NCBI GenBank assembly: GCA_965214945.1
Contig: OZ244029.1
Location: 2,542,001 to 2,606,000, forward strand
Direction: 5' to 3'
DNA from: JAAXHB01 sp965214945
Lineage (GTDB): Bacteria > Actinomycetota > Acidimicrobiia > Acidimicrobiales > Aldehydirespiratoraceae
Length of the DNA: 64,000 nt
A program made the position numbers and the translations under genes. The notes under the pieces were generated by a model. It searched no databases and was not told the origin of the DNA. It saw nothing but the letters and a program-made list of their open reading frames with translations. How positions within the stretch are numbered: the first letter of the stretch is position 1; every line of letters starts with the position of its first letter. This document shows positions 7,641 to 17,341 of this stretch, piece after piece.

Positions 7641-8228
7641 TCACGACCCTGCACCCTCGGTCTCAGCGGGGCGCAGCAGCGCTGCGGGGACAATCCCGCC
7701 GACGGCTGCGATGAGGCTCTCGGCGCGTGCCGCCAGGCCGTCAACCGAGACGCCGGGTGAAGGGCAGCCAGCGCGGTGGTACTCCAAGTCGGCGCGCGTG
7801 GCGCGCGCGGCACGCATGAGCGCTGCGTCGCAGTGTGCAGCGCCGGTCCGCTCGATCTCGGCACAGGCGCGCTCGGTCTGGGGGATCAGCACGCGCTGCG
7901 CCGTGGCGAGGTGCTGCGACCAGTCCGAAGCCGCGTCAGCCAGCTCCGTGAGAGCCGACTCGATGTTGGCTCTCACAGGAGCCGCCCGATGGTGCTCGGC
8001 CAGAAGCACCGAATCCGGCTGTAGCTCATCGAACGCCTCGCGATGCACGCCAAGCAGCCTGCTGAGCGTCGCCAACCACACCGCGGTCTCAGCTGCCGCC
8101 GCGGAATCGGCGGCAGCGGCATCGGTCGCCCACACGCCGGTGATCTCGAACAGGCGCCCAAGCACCCAGCGCATAGCCGACACCAGCCGGGCTGTCTGAA
8201 CTGCGGTGTAACCCGAGCCCGCCGTCAT
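7641..8228 (-). CDS. Hypothetical alpha-helical protein
   Basis: A 195-residue Ala-rich protein without signal peptide or membrane segment. Predicted character is almost entirely helical. Recognisable pieces are WLATLSRLLGVHREAFDEL and the Glu/His-containing PQTERACAEIERTGAAHCD and RADLEYHRAGCPSP. The His/Glu-rich helical build recalls ferritin-like or bundle proteins, but no diagnostic metal motif is clear and I assign no function. It stands between the sigma factor and nadE on the same strand. Codon use (strong GC3) matches the neighbours, supporting a real gene. Confidence 0.6.
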   Translation of the reverse strand: MTAGSGYTAVQTARLVSAMRWVLGRLFEITGVWATDAAAADSAAAAETAVWLATLSRLLGVHREAFDELQPDSVLLAEHHRAAPVRANIESALTELADAASDWSQHLATAQRVLIPQTERACAEIERTGAAHCDAALMRAARATRADLEYHRAGCPSPGVSVDGLAARAESLIAAVGGIVPAALLRPAETEGAGS

Positions 8229-8233
8229 CTCAG

Positions 8234-8341
8234 CGTCCTCCCCTACCCATCGCGCGTCCGCAGTCGCGTCGACACAAGCGTGACCGCTGAGCAGCTGCTC
8301 GACAAGCGTTCTCCCCTACCCATCGCGCGTCCCGCAGTCGC
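8234..8341. repeat. 34-bp direct repeat pair
   Basis: The block at 8234-8267 recurs almost unchanged at 8307-8341; the shared core is CTCCCCTACCCATCGCGCGT, then CC(C)GCAGTCGC. The copies flank about 40 bp in the gap between nadE and the hypothetical gene upstream of it. This is consistent with a small tandem duplication. No protein-coding potential is evident between the two genes. Confidence 0.75.
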
Positions 8342-8357
8342 TGGCCGCTGGCCGCAG

Positions 8358-10145
8358 CTATCGGAAGCGGTTGACGACGGGCATTCGGCGGTCTCTCCCG
8401 AAAGCCCGGCTCGTCAGACGCGGTCCCATCGGAGACTGCCGACGCTTGTACTCCGCCGCGTCCACCATGTGGCACACCCGCTCCACCACAGCCGCCGGAG
8501 CGATGCCCACCTCGAGGATCTCATCCGGCGTGTGAAACTCCTCGACGTACAGGCGCAGTATCGGGTCGAGCACCTCGTAAGCCGGCAGCGAATCGTCGTC
8601 GCGTTGGCCGGGGGCCAGCTCCGCCGACGGGGGCTTGCGCAGCACTCCGGACGGGATCAGCTCCCGTCCGGCCCGCCGATTGAACCAGCGGCACAGCTCG
8701 TAGACGGTGAGCTTCCAAACGTCGGATATCACCGCGAAGGCGCCAGCCGTGTCGCCGTACAGGGTCGAATAGCCCACCGCCAGCTCGCTCTTGTTGCCGG
8801 TGGTGAGCACCAGCCATCCGTTGTGATTGGCCACCGCCATAAGGGCCACACCCCTGATGCGGGCCTGAAGGTTCTGATCGGCGATGCTGCCCGCCTCCAG
8901 CGCTCCGGCTGCTCCGTCGGGACCCAGAGCCGGTTCGAGGATGTCCGCAAGAGACGCGTGGGCTGCTTCGATGGCGACGATGCGAGCCTCGATGCCAAGA
9001 TTGGAGGCCAACTTCTGGGCATCGGCCACGGAGTGATCGCTGGAATACCGCGACGGCATCAGCACACCGTGAACATGCTCAGCGCCCAGGGCCTCAGCAG
9101 CGACTGCTGCCACCAACGACGAGTCCACGCCGCCGGAGAGCCCGACAGCCACATCAGTGAACCTGGTCTTGCGGACGTAGTCGGCCGTGGCGAGCACCAG
9201 CGCCCCCCAGCGCTGGGCGTTTTTGCTGAGCGGGGGGGCGAGCGGCCCGGCGAGCCGCTCGCTGCTGGTGTGGGATCGGGGTCGAGGCGGAGTGACGGGC
9301 ACAGCCTCCGCCGCGTCGGACATGCCCCCGCCGGGGGCCGTTCGGGGCGGGGCCAGCTCGACGTCGAACACCTCGACCGTCTCGGTGAAGGACGCGCACC
9401 GGGCTGCCACCGAGCCCTGCGCGTCGACGACGAATGACCCGCCATCGAACACCAGATCGTCTTGTCCGCCGACGAGGTTGGCGTACACGATCGGCACTCC
9501 GGCATCGGCGGCCTGGCGGCCCATCACGGCTTCGCGGGCGGCCTGCTTGCCCTCCCGGAACGGTGAGCTGCTCACGTTGACCACAACCTGCGCGCCAGCG
9601 GCGGCCAGCTCGGCCAGCGGCCCGCCCGGCACCCACGCGTCCTCGCAGAGCGTGACGCCGACGACAGCACCGGCGATACCGAACAGCGCCGGGGACTCCG
9701 CATCGCCGGGACGGAACTGGCGTACCTCGTCGAACACGTCGTAGTTGGGAAGGTGCCGCTTGCGGTACACGCCGTGCACGCGACCGTCTGCGCAGAGCGC
9801 CACCGCGTTGTAGGAATCGGCGAACCAGCCCACGCCGGCCATGTCGGGCGTCACACGCGGCGACCCGCCGCAGCCATCCACGAACCCGACCGCGGCCGCA
9901 CATCGACCCGTGGACGCTGCTATTTCCTCGAGCGCTCGGCGGCCCGCAGCGACGAATCCCGGTCTCAGCACCAAGTCTTCGGGCGGGTAGCCCGTGACCG
10001 CCAGCTCGGGCAGCACCGCGATGTCAGCGTCTGCCGCCTCGGCCTCGGCAAGCGCGGCCCGGGCGCACGCGACGTTGCCGACCAGGTCTCCCACGGTCGG
10101 GTTGATCTGGCAGATCGCCACCCTTAGCAGGGTGTGCGGCCCCAC
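8358..10145 (-). CDS. nadE: Glutamine-dependent NAD(+) synthetase
   Basis: A 595-residue two-domain enzyme that amidates nicotinic acid adenine dinucleotide to NAD, the last step of NAD synthesis, with glutamine as ammonia donor. The N-terminal nitrilase-like glutaminase domain has the Glu-Lys-Cys triad: E47 in LPELAVTGYPPEDL, K129 in YRKRHLPNYDVF and C167 in VGVTLCEDAW. The C-terminal synthetase domain has the ATP pyrophosphatase loop GLSGGVDSSL (residues 335-344), and later TGNKSELAVGYSTLYGD and FNRRAGRELIP. The length fits the bacterial long form. The start is GTG 10145; an in-frame GTG eight codons on (RVAICQINP) is equally plausible. Confidence 0.95.
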   Translation of the reverse strand: MGPHTLLRVAICQINPTVGDLVGNVACARAALAEAEAADADIAVLPELAVTGYPPEDLVLRPGFVAAGRRALEEIAASTGRCAAAVGFVDGCGGSPRVTPDMAGVGWFADSYNAVALCADGRVHGVYRKRHLPNYDVFDEVRQFRPGDAESPALFGIAGAVVGVTLCEDAWVPGGPLAELAAAGAQVVVNVSSSPFREGKQAAREAVMGRQAADAGVPIVYANLVGGQDDLVFDGGSFVVDAQGSVAARCASFTETVEVFDVELAPPRTAPGGGMSDAAEAVPVTPPRPRSHTSSERLAGPLAPPLSKNAQRWGALVLATADYVRKTRFTDVAVGLSGGVDSSLVAAVAAEALGAEHVHGVLMPSRYSSDHSVADAQKLASNLGIEARIVAIEAAHASLADILEPALGPDGAAGALEAGSIADQNLQARIRGVALMAVANHNGWLVLTTGNKSELAVGYSTLYGDTAGAFAVISDVWKLTVYELCRWFNRRAGRELIPSGVLRKPPSAELAPGQRDDDSLPAYEVLDPILRLYVEEFHTPDEILEVGIAPAAVVERVCHMVDAAEYKRRQSPMGPRLTSRAFGRDRRMPVVNRFR

Positions 10146-10208
10146 GCCAACAGAACTCCCGCCGCGGCCGTGCGCCTGCCCGCCGCGGTGCGCCCGCGCC
10201 CGGCTGGG

Positions 10209-11228
10209 TCAGTACCCGACGAGGGCTTCGCAGATCGTGCGCGTGATCAGCGTCGTCACCACATACGGGTCGGCGTTGGCGTTGGGACGGCGATCCTCGA
10301 TGTAGCCCTTCCCGTCGCGGGCGACCTGCCACGGGATGCGAACCGATGCGCCGCGGTCGGAAACCCCGTAGGAGTACTGGTCGTAACGCTGCGTTTCGTG
10401 GTCGCCGGTAAGGCGGAACTCGATGCCGGCGCCGTAGCCGGCAAGATGCTCCTCAGGCTTGCCGACCGCGCCGAGCGCCTCGCAGGCCGCGATGATCGGC
10501 TCGTATCCCTCTCTCATGGACTTGGTGGACACGTTGGTGTGCATCCCGGCGCCGTTCCAGTCGCCGAGCATCGGCTTGGGCTCGATCGTCACCTCGATGC
10601 CGTGCTTCTCTGCCAGGCGGAACAGCAGGTAGCGCGCCACCCACATGTGGTCGCCCACGGCCACGGTGTCGAGCGGGCCTATCTGGAACTCCCACTGGCC
10701 GGGCATCACCTCGGCGTTGGTGCCGGCGATGCCCAGACCGGCCTCGATGCAGGCCGTGGTGTGCTCCTCGATCAGTTCACGGCCCGAGATCAGCCCGGCA
10801 CCAACTGCGCAGTAGTAAGGCCCCTGAGGTGCTGGGAACCCCGCCGGTGGGAACCCCGCCGGCCAGCGGGTAATGGCGTCGAGAAGCGTGTACTCCTGCT
10901 CGAGGCCGAACAGCGGCTGCTGGTCGGCGTACTTCTCGAAGGCGGCCCGGGCTGCGGCCCGGGTGTTGGAGGGATGCGGGGACAGGTCGGAGGTGAGCAG
11001 CGTCTCGCACATCACCAGGATGTTGTCGCCGCCGCGGACGGGGTCGGGACAGGTGAACACCGGCTTGAGCACCACATCGGAGTTGTCGCCGGTGGCCTGA
11101 TTGGTGCTGGAGCCGTCGAATCCCCAAATCGGCGGCTCTTCGTCGTTCTCTACGATCTTGGTCTTGGAGCGGATCGCTGCGGTGGGCACGGCGCCGTCTA
11201 TCCAGATGTACTCGGCTCTGTAGGTCAC
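10209..11228 (-). CDS. glnII: Glutamine synthetase, type II (eukaryotic-like GlnII)
   Basis: ATP-dependent formation of glutamine from glutamate and ammonia. The 339-residue length and motifs are those of the GSII family rather than the 470-residue GlnA: YIWIDG near the start, PPIWGFDGSSTNQATGDNSD in the beta-grasp region, LFGLEQEYTLLD as the metal-binding Glu motif, GPYYCAVGA, GQWEFQIGP and GDWNGAGMHTNVSTKSMR. The GTG start at 11228 is chosen because AAGGAG lies five bases before it; the longer open frame upstream to 11363 has no such site. GSII genes occur in some actinobacteria and rhizobia alongside GlnA. It lies just upstream of nadE, itself a glutamine user, on the same strand. Confidence 0.95.
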   Translation of the reverse strand: MTYRAEYIWIDGAVPTAAIRSKTKIVENDEEPPIWGFDGSSTNQATGDNSDVVLKPVFTCPDPVRGGDNILVMCETLLTSDLSPHPSNTRAAARAAFEKYADQQPLFGLEQEYTLLDAITRWPAGFPPAGFPAPQGPYYCAVGAGLISGRELIEEHTTACIEAGLGIAGTNAEVMPGQWEFQIGPLDTVAVGDHMWVARYLLFRLAEKHGIEVTIEPKPMLGDWNGAGMHTNVSTKSMREGYEPIIAACEALGAVGKPEEHLAGYGAGIEFRLTGDHETQRYDQYSYGVSDRGASVRIPWQVARDGKGYIEDRRPNANADPYVVTTLITRTICEALVGY

Positions 11229-11390
11229 GTGATCTCCTTGATCTGTAGGGGTTTGGTTGCGGCACAGGCCGCGGCCGGCCGCAGGCCGGTTGAGCCGGCA
11301 TCGGTCGTCATTGCCCGCGCCGGCTGGCGGGTGACGCGCCATTGCGCCGCAACTCCCGCACACACGCTAGCGACCCTCCAAGCGTGTTCA

Positions 11391-12209
11391 TCACGACTCG
11401 TCGGTAGGCGAGTCCGGATACCCGAACCCCAGCTCGGAGCGGTTCTGAGCCCACCATTCGTCCAGTTGCGCCAGCAGGTCGACGAGGTCGAGTTCGCCGG
11501 AAGCACGCTTGAGCTCTAGCAGCCACTTGAGAGCCGCTCCGATGTGGCGACCTGGACCCACGCCGAGATGGGCCATCACGGCTTTGCCGTCGATCTGGGG
11601 ACGCTCAGCAGCGCGCCGGTCGGCTTCGGCAAGCCGTCTGACGCGTGCTTCCAGTTCATCGACCTGACGATGGAGGCGGTCGCGCTTGTGCTGGTGGCGA
11701 GTGGTGCAGTCCGACCTCACGAGCAGGTTCAGGCGGCCGAGCAGGCCTCCGGCGTCTCGGGCATAGCGACGCACCGCGGAGTCGCTCCAGCCCGTGTCGT
11801 AGCCCTTGAAGCGGCCTGAGAGCCTCACCAGCTCGCTTACGTCGGATACGACGGGCTCGGCGAACCCGAGCGCCTTCAGACGCTTGCGCGTCATCTTGGC
11901 GCCGACAGCCTCGTGATGGCGGAAGGTGACATCGCCGTGCTCGTAACTGCGGGTGCGAGGCTTGCCGACGTCGTGGAACAGCGCCGCCAGGCGCACGACC
12001 AGATCGTCGGGCGTCCTCGCCACCACCCAGACCGTGTGGGCGAGCACGTCTTTGTGTCGGTGCTTGGGGTCTTGCTCCATCCTTAGCACGGGGATTTCGG
12101 GAACGATCTCGCCCATGCGGCCGCTGTCGATCGCCGACCACAGCGCGGGCGCGGGATCGTCGCCGCTCAGGATGCGACAGAGTTCTCGACGGTCGGCTGT
12201 CACGGACAT
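11391..12209 (-). CDS. HD-domain protein equivalent to the C-terminal half of a CCA-adding enzyme
   Basis: A 272-residue protein that matches, in order, the C-terminal half of actinobacterial CCA tRNA nucleotidyltransferase (PcnA type). The matching parts are EIVPEIPVLRMEQDP.HRHKDV, the HD motif LAALFHDVGKPRTR, the second His cluster FRHHEAVGAKM, and the tail segments SDSAVRRYARDAG, LVRSDCTTR and IDGKAVMAHLGVGPG. The catalytic nucleotidyltransferase head that normally precedes this (about 200 residues with GG and DxD motifs) is absent, and nothing like it is coded upstream, where the neighbouring gene is a lipoprotein on the other strand. A phosphohydrolase or RNA-binding role is possible; CCA addition by this protein alone is not. 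ATG 12239 is an alternative start. Confidence 0.8.
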   Translation of the reverse strand: MSVTADRRELCRILSGDDPAPALWSAIDSGRMGEIVPEIPVLRMEQDPKHRHKDVLAHTVWVVARTPDDLVVRLAALFHDVGKPRTRSYEHGDVTFRHHEAVGAKMTRKRLKALGFAEPVVSDVSELVRLSGRFKGYDTGWSDSAVRRYARDAGGLLGRLNLLVRSDCTTRHQHKRDRLHRQVDELEARVRRLAEADRRAAERPQIDGKAVMAHLGVGPGRHIGAALKWLLELKRASGELDLVDLLAQLDEWWAQNRSELGFGYPDSPTDES

Positions 12210-12401
12210 TGGCTCAGTATGCCCACAGAGTACGACCATGTGCTTCGCATGCCCTCCGTGCGCAGTACTGGGAGCAGGGCCGTTCAGGTCGAGCCTGATC
12301 CTTCGAGCGGGCCGGCAGGTGAGCGGCGAGGAGTGTAGTGTTTGGGTAGCGGCGGAGCCCCACAGACGGAGCCCTCAAGACGGAGCCCTGGAAGGAGCCT
12401 T

Positions 12402-13115
12402 ATGCGATCTGTGCGACCCCTGCGGCTTGTGGCCGTCGTGCTGGCTTTGGCAGCGTCCGCAGCCGCATGCGGTGGCGACAGCGAGGATGACGGCGCGGAG
12501 CAGGACGGCAGCGTCGCTGAACCCACGACCACGCTGGGCCCGACCACGACCCGGCCACCCGTCACATCGCTGGCAGCCCCTGAGGTGACGATCACCACCG
12601 CGCCCCCAGAAATCACCGAAATCACCGTTCCGACGACTACCACCGTCGAAGAGACGTCCTCAGAGCGCCCTCCAGCGCCGAGCGGCCTCAAGTGCCTGCC
12701 CGGCACCGGCGAGGGTGAAGTGCTCTTGGAATGGGACGCGCCCGCCGACACATCCAATATCGTCCTTGCGCGGCTCTATGCGGGCAAGGACGGCGGACCG
12801 CTGAAAAACGTCCGCGCTTTGTCACTGGACGAGATCGACATCGCTAGAGACGGAGGCACTCGCTGGGCTGCCGCGGTCGGCGGGTTCGCGCTGAACGTGC
12901 CTCTGCAGCTGACTGTCACCTATTTCAGCAACCCGAGCCAGGAGCCGAAGTACGAGTCGCGCTGGAACGTCATCGACGGCATTTACAGAGGCATCGGCCA
13001 GCCCTGCAACCCCGAGGGCACCGCCACGACGACGGCACCGCCCACCAGCACCACAACACCCAGCAGCACTACGGCACCCAGCAGCACCACAACACCAGCC
13101 GCCTCGGAGAACTGA
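12402..13115 (+). CDS. Lipoprotein with Thr-rich linkers
   Basis: A 237-residue secreted lipoprotein. ATG 12402 has GGAAGGAG six bases upstream and begins MRSVRPLRLVAVVLALAAS, ending in the lipobox SAAAC with the lipid-carrying Cys at about residue 22. A Thr/Pro-rich stretch (TTTLGPTTTRPP, PTTTTVEE) leads to a single domain of about 110 residues with two Cys (LKCLPG and GQPCNPEG) that could form a disulphide. The beta-sandwich character (EVLLEWDAP, LQLTVTYFSN) recalls fibronectin type III. A second Thr/Ser/Pro-rich tail follows. Likely a cell-surface protein with O-glycosylatable linkers; function unknown. Confidence 0.8.
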   Translation: MRSVRPLRLVAVVLALAASAAACGGDSEDDGAEQDGSVAEPTTTLGPTTTRPPVTSLAAPEVTITTAPPEITEITVPTTTTVEETSSERPPAPSGLKCLPGTGEGEVLLEWDAPADTSNIVLARLYAGKDGGPLKNVRALSLDEIDIARDGGTRWAAAVGGFALNVPLQLTVTYFSNPSQEPKYESRWNVIDGIYRGIGQPCNPEGTATTTAPPTSTTTPSSTTAPSSTTTPAASEN

Positions 13116-13137
13116 AGGGCTGCCATCGCCGAGATGC

Positions 13138-13171
13138 GATGAGGCCCGGGCTCCCAAGCCCGGGCCTCATC
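13138..13171. terminator. Strong 15-bp hairpin between convergent lipoprotein and groEL genes
   Basis: GATGAGGCCCGGGCT (13138-13152) and AGCCCGGGCCTCATC (13157-13171) form a perfect 15-bp stem with loop CCCA. It lies 22 bp after the lipoprotein stop and about 90 bp beyond the groEL stop on the other strand, so it probably serves both. No T-tract follows. Confidence 0.8.
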
Positions 13172-13259
13172 GGTTATTGGAGGAACTAGGCCAGACCCGA
13201 CCGCCAGGCCTGACCGACGGAGGTCGATCGGGCGGCGGGGTCCGACCAGGCGGGTGGGG

Positions 13260-14903
<1,644 letters not shown>

Positions 14904-14911
14904 TTCGTACC

Positions 14912-15202
14912 TCAGGCCATCGTCGCGAGCACGTCGCGGGCGTTGAGGATCAGCAGGTCCTCGCCGTCAACCGTGATCTCGGTGCCGCCGTACTTCGAGT
15001 AGACGACGGTGTCGCCTACGGCCACGTCGACGGGGATGATCTCACCGGTGTTATCAGACCGACGACCGGGGCCGACAGCCAGAACCTCACCCTGCTGGGG
15101 CTTCTCTTTGGCTGTGTCGGGGATGACGAGGCCGCTGGCCGTGGTCTCCTCGGCATCGCCGGGGCGCACCACGATGCGATCCTCTAATGGCTTTAGATTC
15201 AT
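14912..15202 (-). CDS. groES: Co-chaperonin GroES (10 kDa)
   Basis: A 96-residue protein that caps the GroEL ring. It begins MNLKPLEDRIVVRPGDAEE, has the mobile loop region EETTASGLVIPDTAKEKPQQ, the roof segment and the GDTVVYSKYGGTEI strand, all canonical. ATG 15202 is preceded by GGAGGG; the frame is open further upstream but homology starts exactly here. It leads the groES-groEL operon, and a CIRCE operator about 100 bp upstream shows HrcA control of heat induction. Confidence 0.98.
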   Translation of the reverse strand: MNLKPLEDRIVVRPGDAEETTASGLVIPDTAKEKPQQGEVLAVGPGRRSDNTGEIIPVDVAVGDTVVYSKYGGTEITVDGEDLLILNARDVLATMA

Positions 15203-15297
15203 AGGTCCCTCCGGACTCTCCTTATGTTGCTTGGGGTTTCGGGTTGGTTTGCGGCCGGGCGGTCGCCTCGACAGCGGCACCAGCCAGCGGGCGCTCA

Positions 15298-15350
15298 AGC
15301 GGCCCTATCGTTAGCACTCGCCGTTGCCGAGTGCTAACGATAGGGCCGCT
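15298..15350. promoter_or_regulatory. CIRCE (HrcA operator) inside an extended perfect palindrome
   Basis: TTAGCACTC (15311-15319), nine bases, then GAGTGCTAA (15329-15337): a perfect match to the CIRCE consensus bound by the HrcA repressor. The inverted repeat does not stop at nine bases: the arms extend as an unbroken 23-bp match, 15298-15320 against 15328-15350, with a 7-base centre. It lies about 100 bp before groES. Confidence 0.95.
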
Positions 15351-15521
15351 GCGCAGATACAACAACGCGCCGCAGGTATTGGTGAGGATGCGCTTGCCGA
15401 CGCGGAGACACCGGTGAAGGCCAGCTAACAGCGGCACTGTGACGTACCACCACGAACACCCGGAAAGGCTGGAACACAGCGACAATCCCCGTCCGGGGCT
15501 TCCCGGTCCGGGGACTTCGCT

Positions 15522-15598
<77 letters not shown>

Positions 15599-15740
15599 TC
15601 TCTATGATAGCAGCCGTCTTCGAACCCGCCAACCCACTCAACGCCAACCCACTCAACCCACAACTACACGTTACGCGGTGACGTACAGCGATCGCGGTCG
15701 TCTTCGAGCCCGCCACCCCAGGTCAACGGATCGCGGCCTG

Positions 15741-16712
15741 TCAACGGATCACGGCCTGGAGCTGCACGATGTTGAGCGGCACGTAGGAACTCAGGCTGTA
15801 GCTGCTGTGGTAGCGCCAGCCGTAATGCTCGCTGGACGACCACCAGATGTTCCATGTGACGGTGACGACCGCGTTGAAGCGGCCCGGGTTCACTTCGGTA
15901 AACACCTTCGTGCAAGCAGAACTCTGCTGGCTCGATGACAGGTTCGGATCCCAGCGTCGGGCCATGTCGATGCGGCACTGCAGCCGCCCGTGGGCTCCAA
16001 AATCCCAAGTGACATAAGAGACATCGGCTCGCACTGTTGCCCAGGTGTGGCCAGCCTGGGCCGATCTCTCCGGGTAGTGGAGCGGGCTGGTCACTGCAAA
16101 CCAGGTCTCCGTGCCGACGAGCTGCTGTGGCGCAGGCGCGATTGCGGCTTTAGGCCGTCGCAAGCCCAGCCGGTTCTTGGCGTACTCGGCGATCTCATAT
16201 CCGGCCACGACATGCCCCGGAATCACATCGCCGGGATACTGATAGAGGACGACCCTGGGATAACCGCTCACCGCCAATGCTGAGCCTTCGTAGGTGCACA
16301 TCAGCACGTACAGGTGACCCGGCAAGCGCCAACTCACCGCGACCGCGCCGTTAGGGTCGTCCCAACCGCCGGGCGCTGTGCCGTAGCGGTACCAGACGCA
16401 CAGCACCACCGGGCCGACGCTGACGCCGGGCCGCTTGACCGGAGCGATGCTGCGGCGCTCAGCGACCCGCAAGCAAATGCCCGGCACTTGTGCGCACGAT
16501 GACACGAAGACGTTGGAGTAGGTCTCCTCCTCACCCTCCTCACCCTCCTCACCCTCCTCATCCTCCTCACCCTCCTCATCCTGCTGCTGCGCAGTGAGGC
16601 CGCTGCCCGGCAAGCCGGCTACAGGTCGCGCGAACGCTGCCACGACCAGAGCAATCAGCGCGACCAGAGCAATCAGCGCGGCCAGAGCGCTCAGTCGAAT
16701 GAGGCGACGCAT
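15741..16712 (-). CDS. Secreted protein with acidic Glu/Gly repeat, function unknown
   Basis: A 323-residue protein with an N-terminal signal peptide or anchor (MRRLIRLSALAALIALVALI and onward), then a short Gln/acidic linker composed of EEGEE-type repeats (about residues 43-63). The remaining 260 residues are beta-rich with many aromatic residues and six Cys, including SCAQVPGICLRV and VLCVWYRYG. I do not recognise the domain. ATG 16712 overlaps the 3' end of the upstream lipoprotein gene by 22 bases, so the two are likely co-transcribed and may work together at the surface. The acidic stretch is encoded by a slippage-prone 9-bp tandem repeat. Confidence 0.65.
   Translation of the reverse strand: MRRLIRLSALAALIALVALIALVVAAFARPVAGLPGSGLTAQQQDEEGEEDEEGEEGEEGEEETYSNVFVSSCAQVPGICLRVAERRSIAPVKRPGVSVGPVVLCVWYRYGTAPGGWDDPNGAVAVSWRLPGHLYVLMCTYEGSALAVSGYPRVVLYQYPGDVIPGHVVAGYEIAEYAKNRLGLRRPKAAIAPAPQQLVGTETWFAVTSPLHYPERSAQAGHTWATVRADVSYVTWDFGAHGRLQCRIDMARRWDPNLSSSQQSSACTKVFTEVNPGRFNAVVTVTWNIWWSSSEHYGWRYHSSYSLSSYVPLNIVQLQAVIR
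16523..16583. repeat. 9-bp tandem repeat coding for the acidic EEGEE tract
   Basis: On the plus strand, CTCCTCACC or CTCCTCATC is repeated about six times. The unit length is a multiple of three, so copy-number change lengthens or shortens the acidic linker without a frameshift. Confidence 0.75.
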
Positions 16713-17257
16713 GATTGGAGGTCCGCGAAGTCCATGACCTTGAACGTGCGGTCGATCCACGGGTGCTCGGGGCCGAGTTCCACGACGTGCTGGACATGCA
16801 AAAACCCGTACGGCGGGTTCTTAAGGCACGCGTCAACCACCGCGATGTCGTCTGTCAGCAGCAAGAACCTCGATGACGCCAGCGACATCCGCTCGTTCCG
16901 CAGCAATTCGAGAACCGACTCCTCCACGGCAGCGAGCCCTCCGGTGGTGGCAGGCGCAGACGACACGGCAGTAGCTGATGCAGTGCCTGCAGGCTCAACG
17001 GCGCCACGCGGCTCATCGGAACCCGCTGCATCATCGGCGCTCCCGAATTCATCGGCGCCACGCGGGTTGGGAGCGGGCTTCGCAGGCCTTTTGCCGCTCG
17101 CAGACCGTTTGCCGTCCGCAGCGTCATGTTCCGGCGACGGGTCCGCAGCAACCGGTGCTGCCTTCTCGCCTCCGCAGCTCGCAGCGAGCCCGCAAACCGA
17201 CAGCCATGTCGTAATCAAGCCCAAGCAACTGCATTTCAAAAATAGCTGAAATATCAT
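16691..17257 (-). CDS. Lipoprotein, function unknown
   Basis: A 188-residue lipoprotein. ATG 17257 begins MIFQLFLKCSCLGLITTW and reaches the lipobox LAASC near residue 27. A charged, low-complexity Ser/Ala/Pro/Asp linker (about residues 30-100) follows, and then a C-terminal domain of about 85 residues beginning AAVEESVLELLRNERMSLA and containing RFLLLTDDIAVVDACL and VQHVVELGPEHPWIDRTFKV. No family recognised. The AT-rich start region differs from the surrounding DNA and probably contains the promoter. It overlaps the following secreted-protein gene by 22 bases, suggesting a two-gene surface operon. Confidence 0.65.
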   Translation of the reverse strand: MIFQLFLKCSCLGLITTWLSVCGLAASCGGEKAAPVAADPSPEHDAADGKRSASGKRPAKPAPNPRGADEFGSADDAAGSDEPRGAVEPAGTASATAVSSAPATTGGLAAVEESVLELLRNERMSLASSRFLLLTDDIAVVDACLKNPPYGFLHVQHVVELGPEHPWIDRTFKVMDFADLQSCVASFD

Positions 17258-17322
17258 TGAATATATGATAATAGCTGATGTCGGCGCTGCCAACGTCCGT
17301 GCCGGGCCCAGGGCCCGGCACG
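17241..17322. promoter_or_regulatory. Divergent promoter region with AT-rich direct repeats and a 12-bp palindrome
   Basis: Between the divergent starts at 17257 (minus) and 17342 (plus) lies an unusually AT-rich stretch with the nonamer AATAGCTGA twice (17241-17249 and 17270-17278). After it comes a near-perfect palindrome, CGTGCCGGGCCC (17298-17309) opposite GGGCCCGGCACG (17311-17322). The palindrome could be an operator for the plus-strand gene or a transcription block between the two promoters. Confidence 0.45.
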
Positions 17323-17341
17323 GGCGGGCTAGTGTCATTCC

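Noticed and set aside
6542..7714. 390-codon plus-strand frame opposite the sigma factor
   Set aside because: Antisense shadow; the minus strand carries a complete, canonical sigma-70 protein.
15481..15520. GC-rich CCCCGTCCGGGG-like sequences downstream of tRNA-fMet as a terminator
   Set aside because: Overlapping direct and inverted repeats allow several weak foldings and there is no T-run; not strong enough to list.
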